From NCBI GenBank assembly GCA_017472255.1, contig JAFUQU010000019.1:1-36989 (forward strand): 36,989 nucleotides of DNA, read 5' to 3'. Source of the DNA: Clostridia bacterium (GTDB lineage Bacteria; Bacillota; Clostridia; Oscillospirales; CAG-272). Made by a program: the position numbers and the translations under genes. Of the stretch, positions 35,746 to 36,989 are shown one piece after another; position 1 is the first letter of the stretch, and each line of letters opens with the position of its first letter. The notes below the pieces were generated by a model. The model worked only from the letters and a program-made list of their open reading frames with translations, did not search any database and was not told the origin of the DNA.

Positions 35746-36989
35746 ATGATTCGTTCTCATGTACTGATTTGCGGTGGTACCGGTTGTACATCTTCCGGCA
35801 GCGTTGCCCTCCGCGAAAAGCTCGCTGACGAGCTGAAGGTTAAGGGTCTTGACGAGGAAGTCAAGATTGTGCAGACCGGCTGCTTCGGTCTCTGCGCGCT
35901 CGGTCCGATCATGATCATCTACCCCGAAGGAACCTTCTACAGCCGTGTGACTGTGGACGACATTCCCGAAATCGTGGAAGAGCACCTGCTGAAGGGTCGT
36001 ATCGTTGACCGTCTGGTTTACAACGATGTGGGCGAAGCCCACGGCGAGGAGGAGGCTGAGGCCGCTTCCCTGAACGAAACCAAGTTCTACAAGAAGCAGA
36101 AGCGCGTTGCTCTGCGCAACTGCGGCGTCATCAACCCCGAGAACATCGACGAGTACATCGCCATGGACGGTTATTTCGCACTCCAGAAGGTGCTGACCGA
36201 AATGACGCCCGACGACGTGATCAAGACCATTCTCGATTCCGGTCTGCGCGGACGCGGCGGCGGCGGATTCCCCACCGGCCGTAAGTGGATGTTCGCAAAG
36301 GCTTCCGTCTCCGACAAGAAGTACGTCGTATGTAATGCCGACGAAGGCGACCCCGGCGCATTCATGGACCGTTCCGTCCTTGAGGGCGACCCCCATGCCG
36401 TCATCGAGGCTATGGCCATCGCAGGCTATGCCATCGGCGCTGACGAAGGTTACGTATATGTCCGTGCTGAGTACCCCATCGCCGTTAAGCGTCTGACCAT
36501 CGCTCTGCAGCAGGCGCGCGAGTACGGTCTGCTGGGCAAGGATATCTTCGGCACCGGCTTCAACTTCGATATCACCATCCGTCTGGGCGCAGGCGCGTTC
36601 GTCTGCGGCGAGGAAACCGCTCTGCTGACCTCCATTGAAGGCAACCGCGGCGAGCCTCGTCCCCGTCCTCCGTTCCCCGCAGTCAAGGGTCTGTTCGGTC
36701 AGCCTACCATCATCAACAACGTGGAGACCTACGCAAACATCGCGCAGATCATCCTGAAGGGCGCTGACTGGTTTGCTTCCATGGGTACCGAAAAGTCCAA
36801 GGGCACTAAGGTATTCGCACTGGGCGGCAAGATCACCAACACCGGTCTGGTTGAAGTTCCCATGGGTACGACCCTTCGCGAGATCGTCGAGGATATCGGC
36901 GGCGGCATCCCGAACGGTAAGAAGTTCAAGGCGGCTCAGACCGGCGGTCCTTCCGGCGGATGTATCCCCGCTTCTCTGATCGATGTTCC
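35746..36989 (+). CDS. hydB: NuoF/HydB-like NADH- and FMN-binding subunit (3' end outside window)
   Basis: 414 codons are visible with no stop before the edge. The N-terminal thioredoxin-like [2Fe-2S] domain has C9, C14, C46 and C50. A NuoF core follows, with FMN/NADH loop GRGGGGFPTG (169-178), NADEGDPGAFMDR and GAGAFVCGEETAL. The missing part should hold the SLBB domain, the CxxCxxC cluster and, in HydB, C-terminal ferredoxin motifs. It is the flavin subunit where NADH and ferredoxin electrons bifurcate. AAGGAGG precedes the ATG. The catalytic hydA gene is expected directly downstream. Confidence 0.93.
   Translation, partial: MIRSHVLICGGTGCTSSGSVALREKLADELKVKGLDEEVKIVQTGCFGLCALGPIMIIYPEGTFYSRVTVDDIPEIVEEHLLKGRIVDRLVYNDVGEAHGEEEAEAASLNETKFYKKQKRVALRNCGVINPENIDEYIAMDGYFALQKVLTEMTPDDVIKTILDSGLRGRGGGGFPTGRKWMFAKASVSDKKYVVCNADEGDPGAFMDRSVLEGDPHAVIEAMAIAGYAIGADEGYVYVRAEYPIAVKRLTIALQQAREYGLLGKDIFGTGFNFDITIRLGAGAFVCGEETALLTSIEGNRGEPRPRPPFPAVKGLFGQPTIINNVETYANIAQIILKGADWFASMGTEKSKGTKVFALGGKITNTGLVEVPMGTTLREIVEDIGGGIPNGKKFKAAQTGGPSGGCIPASLIDV

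Noticed and set aside
35677..36396. 239-codon minus-strand frame over the NuoF-like gene
   Set aside because: The plus strand has FMN and NADH motifs and runs open to the window edge, so this is a shadow.

Overview
The window looks like a chromosomal segment of an anaerobic, glycan-foraging member of the Clostridia (Bacillota), most likely an Oscillospirales-type gut commensal or an uncultured relative. The signs are strong GGAGG Shine-Dalgarno sites, textbook sigma-A promoters (TTGACA-17-TATAAT), a Firmicutes-type L10 leader upstream of rplJ-rplL, an atpIBEFHAGDC operon, a MarR-controlled heterodimeric ABC exporter and a clostridial electron-bifurcating hydrogenase operon. Base composition is GC-rich by eye, and this gives many long antisense open frames that are not genes. 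I see no tRNA, rRNA or CRISPR.

Layout. 1-566: the 5' end of an IS21-family istA (minus strand, running off the left edge), its terminal repeats and a tandem hairpin array. 567-3673: a GH28-like beta-helix enzyme translationally coupled to an ABC half-exporter. 3871-5028 (minus): a secreted, C-terminally anchored protein with two CBM6-like domains. 5387-12431: the F-type ATP synthase operon. Its c subunit carries a two-carboxylate (Na+-type) site, a 378-bp hairpin-rich non-coding gap separates atpG from atpD, and the epsilon subunit has only its N-terminal domain. 12482-18784: carbohydrate-related genes, namely an orphan sugar-binding lipoprotein with a divergent AraC regulator, an apparently cytoplasmic GH16 enzyme with a divergent AraC regulator, and a DeoR-OPA/MFS operon. 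18993-20677: a phosphodiesterase-superfamily protein and a patatin. 20750-21913: L10 leader, rplJ and rplL.

21969-25446 (minus) is the most unusual locus. An AraC regulator, a secreted surface protein and a second AraC regulator lie in a row. The second regulator carries a C-terminal copy of the extracellular domain of the surface protein beside it. 25667-29768: MarR and a two-gene multidrug-type ABC exporter with one degenerate ATP site. 29817-30614 (minus): an Rpn/PDDEXK nuclease-transposase-like protein.

31019-36989 is a long operon: a NuoE/HydC-like subunit, a DRTGG protein, an RsbW-like ATPase, an [FeFe]-hydrogenase-like sensor protein whose proton-relay Cys is replaced by Ala, a second DRTGG protein, a PHP phosphoesterase, a histidine-kinase-like ATPase, a 2Fe-2S protein and a NuoF/HydB subunit cut by the window edge. 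The catalytic HydA subunit is expected just outside. The inferred logic is a bifurcating NADH/ferredoxin hydrogenase encoded together with its own H2/redox signalling cassette.
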